From assembly GCA_902586885.1 (NCBI GenBank), contig CACIJG010000016.1:1-44788 (forward strand): a stretch of DNA of 44,788 nucleotides. Reading direction: 5' to 3'. Numbering within the stretch: position 1 is the stretch's first letter; each line of letters begins with the position of its first letter. The translations under genes and the position numbers were made by a program. The notes beneath the pieces were generated by a model. The model saw only the letters and a list, made by a program, of their open reading frames with translations. It made no database searches and was not told where the DNA came from. Shown here piece by piece: positions 20,557 through 28,927 of the stretch. The stretch comes from an uncultured Alphaproteobacteria bacterium. GTDB taxonomy: Bacteria > Pseudomonadota > Alphaproteobacteria > Rhodobacterales > Rhodobacteraceae.

Positions 20557-21309
20557 TTATATTTTTAGCAGTCGAAATATTTGGGCTGCAGAAAATCCAA
20601 GAAATAAAGCTAAAATGACAGAGAAGATGCCGTAGAAGGTAGAGTTGTTAGCGGCATTAAAAGAAAGAAACTTCTGAATTCCAGTTTTGGCGACTTTTAC
20701 TATCTCGCTTGAGGATTTAATGACCTCATTGTTTTCGTCTAATGTAGAAATGATGACCTTATATTCGCCAGGAAAAATCTTTTGAGGAAGTTCTATTGTA
20801 GAGAAAAATAATGTCTTTTGTAATACTGTTATTTCGGTTTCAAATAAAGAAATGCTCTTCTTCTTCTTTTTTAATCTAAGAAATTCACTAAAATATTCCT
20901 TTTTATCTACCCTCTTTTGAGAGGTCGTTTCAGTGTTTTTTAATTTAGAAAAAAAGTATTTTTCTAACTTTCTATTAGTAATTTCACGGCGTTTATCAGA
21001 GTTTAAATTGGTTGAATTTATTTGGTAAAAACTTGGAACTTTTTTAAACTTCGCGTAATCTTTTTTAACCCAAATGCCCCATACTTTTGATTTTTTTCTT
21101 ATGGTCATGTCTTGCTTTGGCCCAACTAATTCAATTAACAAATTAGGATCGTTCTTAATTCCAGTTAAAGCTCCAAAAACAAGTATTTTTGATCCATCAA
21201 AACGGGTTGTTAACTCGATTTCTTTTTTATCAATATTTGAAACAATGCTACAGAAACCAATTCCAGAAGACATGATTAAGAAGCTGACCAAAACAAATAA
21301 ACGTATCAA
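20557..21309 (-). CDS. TIGR02186 family membrane-anchored protein
   Basis: A 250-residue protein with an N-terminal signal sequence (hydrophobic 3-20, LFVLVSFLIMSSGIGF) and one C-terminal membrane helix (about 225-248, FYGIFSVILALFLGFSAAQIF). Between them is a periplasmic domain with FDGSKILVFGA, VELVGPKQDMTIRKKSKVWGIWV, and a late FPGEYKVIISTL segment. This topology and these motifs match TIGR02186, a family of unknown function regularly next to TauE/SafE exporters in alphaproteobacteria. Its ATG overlaps the stop of the upstream exporter gene by 4 bases, so the two are translationally coupled and probably work together. Confidence 0.82.
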   Translation of the reverse strand: MIRLFVLVSFLIMSSGIGFCSIVSNIDKKEIELTTRFDGSKILVFGALTGIKNDPNLLIELVGPKQDMTIRKKSKVWGIWVKKDYAKFKKVPSFYQINSTNLNSDKRREITNRKLEKYFFSKLKNTETTSQKRVDKKEYFSEFLRLKKKKKSISLFETEITVLQKTLFFSTIELPQKIFPGEYKVIISTLDENNEVIKSSSEIVKVAKTGIQKFLSFNAANNSTFYGIFSVILALFLGFSAAQIFRLLKI

Positions 21310-22226
21310 TGGGAAGCTCCATAGGTAAGGGAAAAAATATCATTAGGGACCAACAATAAATCTAATGCGAGTTTAAGGCATACCAATAGTACTATAATTG
21401 CCAGTAAAATTCGAATTTCTTCCGCTTTAAGTCTAACGGTTACTCTCGCACCTAGCTGAGCTCCTACTACTCCTCCTATAATCAAAATAAATGCAAGTAG
21501 CAAATCAACAGTTTTGTTTTGTGTCGCATGCATAAAACTGGTGAATGCAGTAATAAACATTATCTGGTAAAGCGAGGTCCCAATTACTACCTTTGTAGGC
21601 ATTCCTAAAACGTAAATCATAGCAGGAATTAAAATGAACCCTCCTCCGACACCCATTATTGAAGCCAAAATACCAATTACAAAACCCAGAAACAAAGGGG
21701 GGAACGCACTGATATAAAGTTGAGAAGTCTTAAACTTTATTTTAAATGGAAGCCCATGGATCCAATTATGTTTTTTTCTTGGCAAAGTGTTAATTTGAGA
21801 GCTTTTACTTCTTTTGATAGTTGATAAGCTTTCAACAAACATTAGGATCCCTATGCTTCCAAGAAAAATAATATAGCAACCTGAGACAAATAATTCTATT
21901 TGACCATAATTTTTAATGATTCTGAAGATCTCAACTCCTAATGCAGAGCCAAACAAGCCTCCAATTACTAAAATATTGCCCATTTTAAAGTCGACTGCTC
22001 TTCGTTTTAAGTGTGCCAATACTCCCGAAAAAGATGATGCAGTTATCTGATTAGCTTCCGTAGCAACTGCGACAGCAGTTGGTATGCCCATCAGAATTAA
22101 AAGGGGAGTCATTAGAAAGCCTCCACCAATACCAAATACTCCCGACAAAAAACCCACCCCCACGCCCAATACCAGTAAAACTATTAGATTAACTGGAACG
22201 TCAGCAATAGGTAAAAATATTTGCAT
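21306..22226 (-). CDS. TauE/SafE family sulfite/sulfonate-type exporter
   Basis: A 306-residue integral membrane protein of the TauE/SafE family. It has two internal repeats, each with a glycine-rich helix: GVGFLSGVFGIGGGFLMTPLL near residue 23-43 and GILASIMGVGGGFILIPAM in the second half. Eight or more hydrophobic helices are visible. Members export sulfite, sulfoacetate or other organic anions; the substrate here is not readable. Coupled to the TIGR02186 gene by a 4-base overlap. Its start faces a 309-base gene-free region shared with the BMP transporter operon. Confidence 0.88.
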   Translation of the reverse strand: MQIFLPIADVPVNLIVLLVLGVGVGFLSGVFGIGGGFLMTPLLILMGIPTAVAVATEANQITASSFSGVLAHLKRRAVDFKMGNILVIGGLFGSALGVEIFRIIKNYGQIELFVSGCYIIFLGSIGILMFVESLSTIKRSKSSQINTLPRKKHNWIHGLPFKIKFKTSQLYISAFPPLFLGFVIGILASIMGVGGGFILIPAMIYVLGMPTKVVIGTSLYQIMFITAFTSFMHATQNKTVDLLLAFILIIGGVVGAQLGARVTVRLKAEEIRILLAIIVLLVCLKLALDLLLVPNDIFSLTYGASH

Positions 22227-22535
22227 CTAATCTTCTTTATCTTCTGCGAAATATATCAATAATATTTTCTTATTTTTTGGGTGCCTAGATTGGTAATGTT
22301 AAAGATAGCTAATACCTTTAAACTAAGATTTCTGCAAATAATATTTTGTTTTTGCTCAAAAACTCGGCAACAGATCTGAAAAAATATTCATTATGGTCAG
22401 CTTATGTTTTCAAATTATTTTAAATCAAAATTACCCATATTTTTCATTTCAAAATATAACTTAGTAGTATAGTCTAAAATGATTATATTATTGATATATG
22501 TTAGTTCAGTTTTAAAAATTTATAGGGAGAATTAG
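22227..22535. other. Gene-free divergent intergenic region
   Basis: This 309-base AT-rich stretch, the longest gene-free one in the window, separates the TauE/SafE gene (-) from the binding-protein gene (+). It must hold both promoters, but no pair of -35/-10 boxes stands out. I see no tRNA, no convincing riboswitch, no long inverted repeat and no plausible small coding sequence. The only clear signal is the AGGGAG ribosome site at the right end before the ATG at 22536. Confidence 0.6.
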
Positions 22536-23534
22536 ATGCAAAAATTATTTAAGTTAATTACTGTAGCTCTACTTACCTTATCAGCTTCCATAGTTTCTGC
22601 AGAAATTAAACCTGCAGTTATTTTCGATATGGGTGGAAAGTTTGATAAGTCTTTTAACGAAAGCGTTTTCAATGGAGCTCAACGTTTTACAAAAGAAACA
22701 GGAATAAAGGTAATGGAGTTTGAGGTAACCAACGAGGCTCAAAGAGAACAAGGAATGCGTAAAATGGCTCAGAGAGGAGCTAATGTTATTGTTTGTGTTG
22801 GATTTGCTCAAGCAGACGCTTGTGATAAGGTTGCCAAAGAGTTCCCAAATACAAAGTTTTCAATAATTGATGTTGGTTGGTTAGATAATGCCAATATGAG
22901 GCAATATGTTTTTAACGAGCATGAAGGATCGTTTCTTGTAGGAGCGTTAGCAGCCATGGCATCGAAAACTGGCAAGGTCGGTTTTGTTGGAGGTATGGAT
23001 ATCCCTTTGATAAGAAAGTTTGCTTGTGGATATGTTCAAGGCGCAAAGGCCGTAAACTCAAAAGTTGAAGTTTATCAGAACATGACAGGAACAACTCCTG
23101 CGGCTTGGAATGATCCTGCAAAAGGCTCAGAACTTGCAAAATCACAATTTGATAGAGGGGCTGATGTCGTTTATGCGGCTGCAGGTGGAACAGGCACAGG
23201 CGTTTACCAAGCTGCTGCTGATGCTGGAAAATTAGCCATAGGTGTTGATAGTAATCAAAATTATCTGCATCCAGGAACAATGCTTACTTCTATGCTAAAA
23301 AGAGTAGATTTGGCAACTTATGAAACATTTATGGATGTTAAATCAGGCAATTTTACTAGTGGTGTTAAAGTATTAGGTTTGAAAGAAGACGGTGTTGGCT
23401 GGGCTTATGATAAGCACAATAAGTCCCTTATAACAGACGTTATGAAATCAACAATAAATGGTTTGTCAGATAAAGTTAAGAGTGGAGCAATTAAGGTTCA
23501 CGATTACATGAGTGACAATAATTGTCCGGCTTAA
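22536..23534 (+). CDS. BMP/PnrA-type ABC transporter substrate-binding protein
   Basis: A 332-residue periplasmic binding protein of the BMP (basic membrane protein/PnrA, Med) family. A signal peptide of about 22 residues ends ASIVSA-EIK with a normal AXA-like cleavage site and no lipobox cysteine, so it should be free in the periplasm. Family motifs are VIFDMGGKFDKSFNES, GQ-like GAQRFTKE, FSIIDVGW, NEHEGSFLVGALAAMASKTGKVGFVGG, and GTGVYQAA. BMP-family proteins studied elsewhere bind purine nucleosides; substrate here is inferred from that. AGGGAG six bases upstream is the strongest ribosome site of the operon. The ATPase gene follows 10 bases after the stop. Confidence 0.9.
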   Translation: MQKLFKLITVALLTLSASIVSAEIKPAVIFDMGGKFDKSFNESVFNGAQRFTKETGIKVMEFEVTNEAQREQGMRKMAQRGANVIVCVGFAQADACDKVAKEFPNTKFSIIDVGWLDNANMRQYVFNEHEGSFLVGALAAMASKTGKVGFVGGMDIPLIRKFACGYVQGAKAVNSKVEVYQNMTGTTPAAWNDPAKGSELAKSQFDRGADVVYAAAGGTGTGVYQAAADAGKLAIGVDSNQNYLHPGTMLTSMLKRVDLATYETFMDVKSGNFTSGVKVLGLKEDGVGWAYDKHNKSLITDVMKSTINGLSDKVKSGAIKVHDYMSDNNCPA

Positions 23535-23544
23535 TAATTATTAA

Positions 23545-25125
23545 ATGACGACAATTGAAATTAATGAAGGTAACGATACATCTGTTTCGTTACCTTCATT
23601 TTCGGGTTCTTCAATTGAGCTCAAAAACATTACTAAAAGATTTGGTCACGTAGTAGCTAATGACGAAGTAAGCTTAAAAGTTGAAGCCGGTACTATCCAT
23701 GGAGTAGTTGGAGAGAATGGCGCCGGTAAATCTACTTTAATGAATATCTTGTTTGGCTTATATAAGCCAGACGGGGGTTCAATTTATTTGGACGGAAATA
23801 TCGTAGACGTTACATCACCAGAAAAATCAATTTCTTTAGGTATAGGGATGGTACACCAGCATTTTATGCTGGTACCAACTTTTACAGTGCTGGAGAATGT
23901 AATGTTAGGTAATGAGGGCAGTTTTTCCTTAAAAAATGGAGAAAAAACTGCTTTACAAAGACTTCAAAAACTTTCCAGTACTTATGGTTTGAATGTGGAT
24001 TTTCATTCTTTAATTTCTGACCTTCCTGTTGGAATGCAACAAAGAGTGGAAATACTTAAAGCCTTAAATAGAGGTGCTAAGATTCTTATATTAGACGAGC
24101 CTACAGGTGTCTTAACACCCCAGGAAACTATAGGATTATTTGAGATCTTGAATTCTCTCAAAAATAAAGGGGTAACCATAATACTTATTACTCATAAACT
24201 AAAAGAAATAATGAGCACTACAGAGGCGGTATCGGTAATGCGAGGTGGTAAAGTAGTAGCAAATTTAAAAACAAACAATACTTCTCCAGAAGAGCTCGCT
24301 GAAAAAATGGTTGGAAGAAAAGTATTATTATCAATAGAAAAAAAAGAACCTAAGATAGGAAATAAAGCCCTTACTGTAAAGAACCTTAATCACTTATCAA
24401 AGGACGGAGTTGATGTCCTAAAAAATGTATCTTTCAGTATTTCGGAAGGTGAAATATTAGGTGTCGCAGGTGTTGCGGGGAACGGGCAGTCTGAACTTTT
24501 AGATATTCTTTCCGGTATTGAGCAACTTCAGAGAGGGGAAATTGAGATAAATCAAACCAGACTTTTACCTGGTGAAAAATGGGATCCAAAGAAGGTAAGA
24601 GAAATGGGTATGGCTCATGTGCCAGAAGACAGGCAAAAAAGAGGCTTGATTCTTCCTTTCTATAATTATGAAAATAGTATTTTGGGATATCAAAGAAAGG
24701 AAAGCTATTCGAGTGGGTTCCTGCTAGACAAGAATAAAATATTAAAACTTTTTACGGAAACAGCAGAGCAATTTGATTTAAGACCTAGAAATCCAAATAT
24801 TGCTTCTAATAAATTGTCTGGCGGCAATCAACAAAAATTAGTTTTGGCTAGAGAAATTCAAAGTCAGCCTAAAATACTTTTAATAGGTCAACCTACTAGA
24901 GGTGTCGATATAGGTGCAATAGAGAGAATATATGAAGATTTATTGAGACTGAAAGACGCTGGAACGGCTATTCTGTTGGTTTCAGTAGAACTTGATGAAA
25001 TAATGTCTTTATCAGATAGAATAATTGTCATGAATCAAGGCAAAATTGTTGGTGAAACGATGGGTTCAAATGCCACAGAAATAGATCTAGGTAAGATGAT
25101 GTCAGGGTTAGATAGGACAAATTAG
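23545..25125 (+). CDS. Nucleoside-type ABC transporter ATP-binding protein (two ATPase domains)
   Basis: A 526-residue double ATPase like YufO/NupO and the sugar RbsA type. Domain 1 has Walker A GENGAGKS at 56-63, VHQHFMLVP Q-loop region, the altered signature LPVGMQQRVEIL and Walker B ILILDEPTGVLTPQE. Domain 2 has a degenerate Walker A (GVAGNGQSE), VPEDRQKRGL, and an intact signature LSGGNQQKLVLARE. This asymmetry is normal for the subfamily. The first 22 residues are an unconserved hydrophilic extension whose DNA contains a perfect 14-bp inverted repeat (23563-23600). The ATG at 23545 has almost no Shine-Dalgarno sequence, and no other usual start codon lies before the ATPase fold, so initiation may depend on translation of the binding-protein gene. 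Confidence 0.92.
   Translation: MTTIEINEGNDTSVSLPSFSGSSIELKNITKRFGHVVANDEVSLKVEAGTIHGVVGENGAGKSTLMNILFGLYKPDGGSIYLDGNIVDVTSPEKSISLGIGMVHQHFMLVPTFTVLENVMLGNEGSFSLKNGEKTALQRLQKLSSTYGLNVDFHSLISDLPVGMQQRVEILKALNRGAKILILDEPTGVLTPQETIGLFEILNSLKNKGVTIILITHKLKEIMSTTEAVSVMRGGKVVANLKTNNTSPEELAEKMVGRKVLLSIEKKEPKIGNKALTVKNLNHLSKDGVDVLKNVSFSISEGEILGVAGVAGNGQSELLDILSGIEQLQRGEIEINQTRLLPGEKWDPKKVREMGMAHVPEDRQKRGLILPFYNYENSILGYQRKESYSSGFLLDKNKILKLFTETAEQFDLRPRNPNIASNKLSGGNQQKLVLAREIQSQPKILLIGQPTRGVDIGAIERIYEDLLRLKDAGTAILLVSVELDEIMSLSDRIIVMNQGKIVGETMGSNATEIDLGKMMSGLDRTN
23563..23600 (+). repeat. Perfect 14-bp inverted repeat (hairpin) at SBP/ATPase junction
   Basis: AATGAAGGTAACGA (23563-23576) and TCGTTACCTTCATT (23587-23600) are exact reverse complements with a 10-base loop. 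The hairpin starts 28 bases after the binding-protein stop codon and lies inside the first codons of the ATPase gene. Only a short T run is near its 3' side, so it does not look like a classical terminator. It could attenuate transcription or translation, or protect the 3' end of the binding-protein message. Confidence 0.75.
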
Positions 25126-25135
25126 GTGTGAAAAA

Positions 25136-26248
25136 ATGATTGAAGGTAATTTTCTCCCTAGATGGGTCTCTATTGGTCTTATTCCTCTAATAAATTTGCT
25201 GCTGGCTTTTTTGGTTTCGGGAATTGTTATTTTCTTTATTGGAGAGAATCCTCTTCAAGCCATTCTAGTAATGATTAAGGGCGCATTTTATTACCCAGGA
25301 TCAATAGGTTATACCCTTTATTACACTACGAACTTTATTTTTGCAGGTTTAGCAGTTGCTTTGGCTTTTCATGCAAAATTATTTAACATCGGGGGAGAGG
25401 GTCAAGCCTATGTTGGTGGGCTTGGTGTAGGATTAGTTTGTTTGGCTTTAGACCAATCAATTAACAGTTTTTTAGTAACAATTTTAGCTGTTTTTGGTTC
25501 TGGAATCTTTGGAGCGTTTTGGGGCGTTATTCCTGGATATCTCCAAGCTAAGAGAGGAAGCCACATAGTAATAACCACGATAATGTTTAATTTTATAGCA
25601 GCTTCCTTAATGGTTTACTTATTAGTAAACGTCATTATTGAACCTGGTCAGATGTCTCCAGAAACAAGAGATTTCTCAGAGGGTGTAGGATTGGTACAGG
25701 TTCACAAGTTAGCAAATTACTTTGGAATAAGTATGGCAGTATCCCCGTTCAATATATCATTCTTTATAGCATTAATAGTTTCTTTTGGGTTTTGGATCCT
25801 GGTATGGAGAACCAGATTTGGCTATGAAGTAAGATCTTTGGGTCATTCTGAGACAGCAGCCAAATATGCAGGTATAGATGTATCACGTACAATAGTTTTA
25901 GTTATGGCGATTTCTGGTGGGTTGGCAGGACTTGTTGCTATTAATGAACTTCTCGGGGTCCATAATAAATTACTGCTTGGGTTCACTGCTGGTTATGGGT
26001 TTACTGGTATTGCTGTAGCGCTTATGGGAAGAAATCACCCTGTAGGTATATTTTTGTCAAGCCTTTTATTTGGAGCATTATATCAAGGTGGTACGGAATT
26101 GGATTTCGAATTTTCTTCAATTACAAGGGAAATGGTACTTCTGATACAAGGTCTAATCATTCTTTTTTCGGGTGCTCTTGCATATATGATGAATCCAATT
26201 GTAGAAAAAATATACTTTAACTATTTTAAAGGACCAAAAAATGCTTGA
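25136..26248 (+). CDS. ABC transporter permease (nucleoside type, first subunit)
   Basis: A 370-residue membrane protein of the BPD_transp_2 (branched-chain/ribose/nucleoside) permease family. About nine to ten hydrophobic helices are visible. Typical segments are LAVALAFHAKLFNIGGEGQ near residues 73-91 and GFTGIAVALMGRNHPVGIF toward the C-terminus, as in YufP/NupP. It forms the membrane channel with the next gene. The ATG is 10 bases after the ATPase stop, with weak GTG-rich spacing upstream, and its end overlaps the next permease by 8 bases. Confidence 0.9.
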   Translation: MIEGNFLPRWVSIGLIPLINLLLAFLVSGIVIFFIGENPLQAILVMIKGAFYYPGSIGYTLYYTTNFIFAGLAVALAFHAKLFNIGGEGQAYVGGLGVGLVCLALDQSINSFLVTILAVFGSGIFGAFWGVIPGYLQAKRGSHIVITTIMFNFIAASLMVYLLVNVIIEPGQMSPETRDFSEGVGLVQVHKLANYFGISMAVSPFNISFFIALIVSFGFWILVWRTRFGYEVRSLGHSETAAKYAGIDVSRTIVLVMAISGGLAGLVAINELLGVHNKLLLGFTAGYGFTGIAVALMGRNHPVGIFLSSLLFGALYQGGTELDFEFSSITREMVLLIQGLIILFSGALAYMMNPIVEKIYFNYFKGPKNA

Positions 26249-27215
26249 GATGTTTCAGATATGTATCTCTTTGCTTGACTCGACGATTAGAATCGCAACA
26301 CCTCTTATTTTCTGTGCAATGGCAGGTATTTTTTCTGAAAGAAGTGGTATAATTGATATTGGCCTGGAAGGTAAAATGCTCCTATCTGCTTTTGTTGCGG
26401 CATCAGCTACCTTTTTGACTGGATCTCCTTGGATAGGCCTTTTCTCGGCAGTGGTAGCGTCAGGTTTCGCGTCCTTGATACATGGTTTTGCATGTATTAC
26501 TAACAAAGGAGATCAGGTAATTAGTGGTCTTGCTATAAATATTTTGGCTTCAGGATTAACGATTACAGTTGGAATAGCTCTTTTTTCAAGGGGAGGTCAA
26601 ACACCTTCACTAGGTTCTGATCAAAGATTTATGCCGATTGATTTTCCTTTTCAAAGTTTAATAAATAATGTCCCTTTTTTTGGTGATTTATATTCAGACG
26701 TAATTTCAGGTCATAATGTTTTGGTCTACCTCTCTTTATTGGCAGTATTCGTAACGTATTATATGGTTTTTAAAACTAGATTTGGTTTGAGATTGAGGGC
26801 TGTGGGTGAGAAGCCTGAAGCCGTTGATACAGCTGGAATTTCAGTAATCAGAATGAGATATCAGGCTGTAATAATTGCAGGAATTTTGTGTGGTTTGGCG
26901 GGCGCTTATTTGTCTATTGCTCACGGAGCTGGCTTTGGGCGAGAGATGTCAGCAGGAAAAGGTTACATTGCACTAGCTGCAATGATATTTGGAAAATGGA
27001 ACCCAATACCAACTTTATTCGCCTGCCTACTTTTTGGTTTCTTGGAGGCTTTAGGAAATAGATTGCAGGGTGTAGAACTATATATAATCGGAGAAGTGCC
27101 GGTTCAGTTCATGCAGGCTCTACCCTATATTCTCACAGTTATTTTGTTGGCAGGCTTTATTGGAAAGGCCAGAGCCCCAGGCGCCATTGGAGTCCCATAT
27201 AGTAAAGAAGGTTAA
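26241..27215 (+). CDS. ABC transporter permease (nucleoside type, second subunit)
   Basis: A 324-residue BPD_transp_2 family permease like YufQ/NupQ. It has RIATPLIFCAMAGIFSERSGIIDIGLEGKML near the N-terminus, GFACITNKGDQVISGLAIN, the conserved RFGLRLRAVGEKPEAVDTAGI loop and GKGYIALAAMIFGKWNPI. The overlapping start (8 bases into the previous gene) indicates translational coupling. Its stop codon TAA (27213-27215) shares bases with the stop of the convergent rimI gene, so the operon ends without room for a terminator. Confidence 0.9.
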   Translation: MLEMFQICISLLDSTIRIATPLIFCAMAGIFSERSGIIDIGLEGKMLLSAFVAASATFLTGSPWIGLFSAVVASGFASLIHGFACITNKGDQVISGLAINILASGLTITVGIALFSRGGQTPSLGSDQRFMPIDFPFQSLINNVPFFGDLYSDVISGHNVLVYLSLLAVFVTYYMVFKTRFGLRLRAVGEKPEAVDTAGISVIRMRYQAVIIAGILCGLAGAYLSIAHGAGFGREMSAGKGYIALAAMIFGKWNPIPTLFACLLFGFLEALGNRLQGVELYIIGEVPVQFMQALPYILTVILLAGFIGKARAPGAIGVPYSKEG

Positions 27216-27646
27216 CAAATTAGTATTAATTCCATTAGAATTGCATCATCAAATGAATTGAATGAATTTTTATAATACTCTTTTCTTACACCCAATTGCT
27301 TAAAGCCTGCATTAGTATACAATTTTAATGCTGCTTCATTAGTAACGTTTACCTCGAGAAAAATTTTTCTACTGCCTAATGCTTTGGAGCTTGTTATTAC
27401 ATTTTTAAGAATCATAGTACCGTGTCCTAATCTTTTTTGATTATTCTTTACGCCCAAAAAGTATAATTCACATTCATCTTCTACATAGCTAGCTATTGCA
27501 ATTCCATAGGGATCACAGAAGACTTTAATATTTTTATTGTTATAAAAGCTATAGAAGTCCTTTTTGCTAAATTTACCTTCTTTTTTTTGCATGCAGTCAA
27601 GATAAAGCTGGAAGGCCAGATACTCTTTGGGAATTTTCTTAGTCAA
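27212..27646 (-). CDS. rimI: GNAT acetyltransferase, RimI-like
   Basis: A 144-residue GNAT-fold protein. The acetyl-CoA loop is NQKRLGHGTMILKNVI, followed by the typical RimI stretch KIFLEVNVTNEAALKLYTNAGFKQLGVRKEYY. RimI acetylates the N-terminus of ribosomal protein S18 in E. coli. Its coupling to tsaB (8-base overlap) is the common bacterial arrangement and the best support for this name. Other GNAT substrates remain possible. The stop overlaps that of the convergent permease. Confidence 0.85.
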   Translation of the reverse strand: MTKKIPKEYLAFQLYLDCMQKKEGKFSKKDFYSFYNNKNIKVFCDPYGIAIASYVEDECELYFLGVKNNQKRLGHGTMILKNVITSSKALGSRKIFLEVNVTNEAALKLYTNAGFKQLGVRKEYYKNSFNSFDDAILMELILIC

Positions 27647-28282
27647 AAATCTTGGGCCTCACGTATTTCTTGTAGTTAGAATTTCCAAAACTTATATAAA
27701 GAGGTTTCGGTAAATATTTTTCAGGGTTTGAAACCTTGAGGGAGGCATTTAGCAGGTCAACTATGTCTGTATCATCTTTCTCTACAAAATTTTCTAACTT
27801 TAATCTAGTAGCTATTTCCTCTGCTCTATGCCCCAATACAGAAACATTTTTTAAACTTTTTGGAATATCTATTTCATGTATTGAAGACAGCATTATTTTA
27901 CTAATAGGCTTTTTATTATTTAAAATTAACGAATAAATTTGATTATTACTTCCTCTTAATGAAACCAAATTGACTTGATTTTCACATGCAAAAATCTCAA
28001 ATTTGTTTAGTCCAATAAGATCTAAGCGCAAAGAGGCCTTTATACCATTCATGGCTGATATGGACGCTCTAATACCGTTAAAATTTCCTGGTCCTGTACA
28101 AACAGCTATTCTTTCGATTTCTTCGATTTCAATATCTGAATCTTTTAAAAATTTAGAAATAAAAAAAAAAGCTTATCACTATTATTTTCAGATTTCTCAG
28201 AAAATATATATTTACCTCGATCTCCTATTCCCAAACCGAGGTTTATTTTTCTCGAGCATAAATCCAGTGCTAGAATATTCAT
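27639..28282 (-). CDS. tsaB: tRNA t6A biosynthesis protein TsaB, frameshifted at an A10 run
   Basis: TsaB partners TsaD and TsaE to make N6-threonylcarbamoyl-adenosine in tRNA. Coding starts at ATG 28282 with the ASKHA-like MNILALDLCSRKINLGLGIG, but the frame closes at 28145 after 45 residues. The continuation (ISKFLKDSDIEIEEIERIAV, then CTGPGNFNGIRASISAMNG) is intact in another frame, running to 27639. The break falls at ten consecutive A (28161-28170; T10 in the coding strand). One extra base, or two fewer, would restore a protein of about 214 residues, the usual TsaB length. No other lesion is visible. Because TsaB is normally essential, this is either a sequence error, a recent mutation or a gene decoded by slippage. 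It begins 4 bases after nfuA and overlaps rimI by 8 bases. Confidence 0.85.
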
Positions 28283-28286
28283 CAAA

Positions 28287-28844
28287 TTAAGCTACGGGTC
28301 TCACTTCAACGACTTCAGGAACATAGTGCTTAAGTAAATTTTCTATTCCCATTTTCAATGTCATTGTGGAAGAAGGGCATCCTGCGCACGCTCCTTGCAT
28401 ATGGAGATAAACTATCCCATCTTCGAAGCTTTGAAAAGTTATATCGCCCCCATCTTGTGCCACGGCTGGTCTTACTCGTGTGTCAAGGAGGTCCGTAATT
28501 CTTTTTACAACTTCTATATCTGGTCCTTCATGAGAGGCATGTGCACTTTTATCATTTTTTCCTCTCATTATTTCCTCACCAGATTGCATGAATTCCATAA
28601 TCGTTCCTAATAGAGCAGGCTTTATATGCTCCCAAAAAACATCTTCACCTTTTGTAACCGTTATAAAGTCATTGCCAAAAAAAACGCCTACAACGCCTTC
28701 AACTGAAAAAAGTAACTTTGCCAAAGGAGATGATTCTAGTTCGTCACCAATTTCAAAGTTAGCAGTTCCTTCTGCCAAAACAGATTGACCGGGTAAAAAT
28801 TTTAACGTCGCTGGATTAGGGGTTTCTTCTGTTTGAATAAACAT
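28287..28844 (-). CDS. nfuA: NifU/NfuA-type Fe-S cluster carrier
   Basis: A 185-residue protein with two domains: an N-terminal Nfu_N domain (MFIQTEETPNPATLKFLPGQ to about residue 90) and a C-terminal NifU domain with the CxxC cluster site Cys153/Cys156 in GACAGCPSSTMTLK. It carries [4Fe-4S] clusters to client enzymes; aconitase, lipoate synthase and SdhB-type proteins are plausible clients. The layout matches alphaproteobacterial and mitochondrial Nfu1 rather than E. coli NfuA, which has a different N-terminal domain. GGAG lies 10 bases before the ATG. Confidence 0.93.
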   Translation of the reverse strand: MFIQTEETPNPATLKFLPGQSVLAEGTANFEIGDELESSPLAKLLFSVEGVVGVFFGNDFITVTKGEDVFWEHIKPALLGTIMEFMQSGEEIMRGKNDKSAHASHEGPDIEVVKRITDLLDTRVRPAVAQDGGDITFQSFEDGIVYLHMQGACAGCPSSTMTLKMGIENLLKHYVPEVVEVRPVA

Positions 28845-28927
28845 TCTAGTATTTCTCCGTTTTTACCGATATGGTTTCTTTACTAACATATATATCACAA
28901 CCAACAGAAATCTAGAAGACTTTTTGG

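Noticed and set aside
22227-22535. Possible purine or other riboswitch before the BMP transporter
   Set aside because: I could not build a three-way junction or find conserved purine-aptamer bases; only short imperfect pairings such as GGTA/TACC are present.
22912-23280. 122-codon minus-strand open frame rich in Leu, Gln and His
   Set aside because: Antisense to the BMP-family binding protein; the composition is that expected of a complementary strand.
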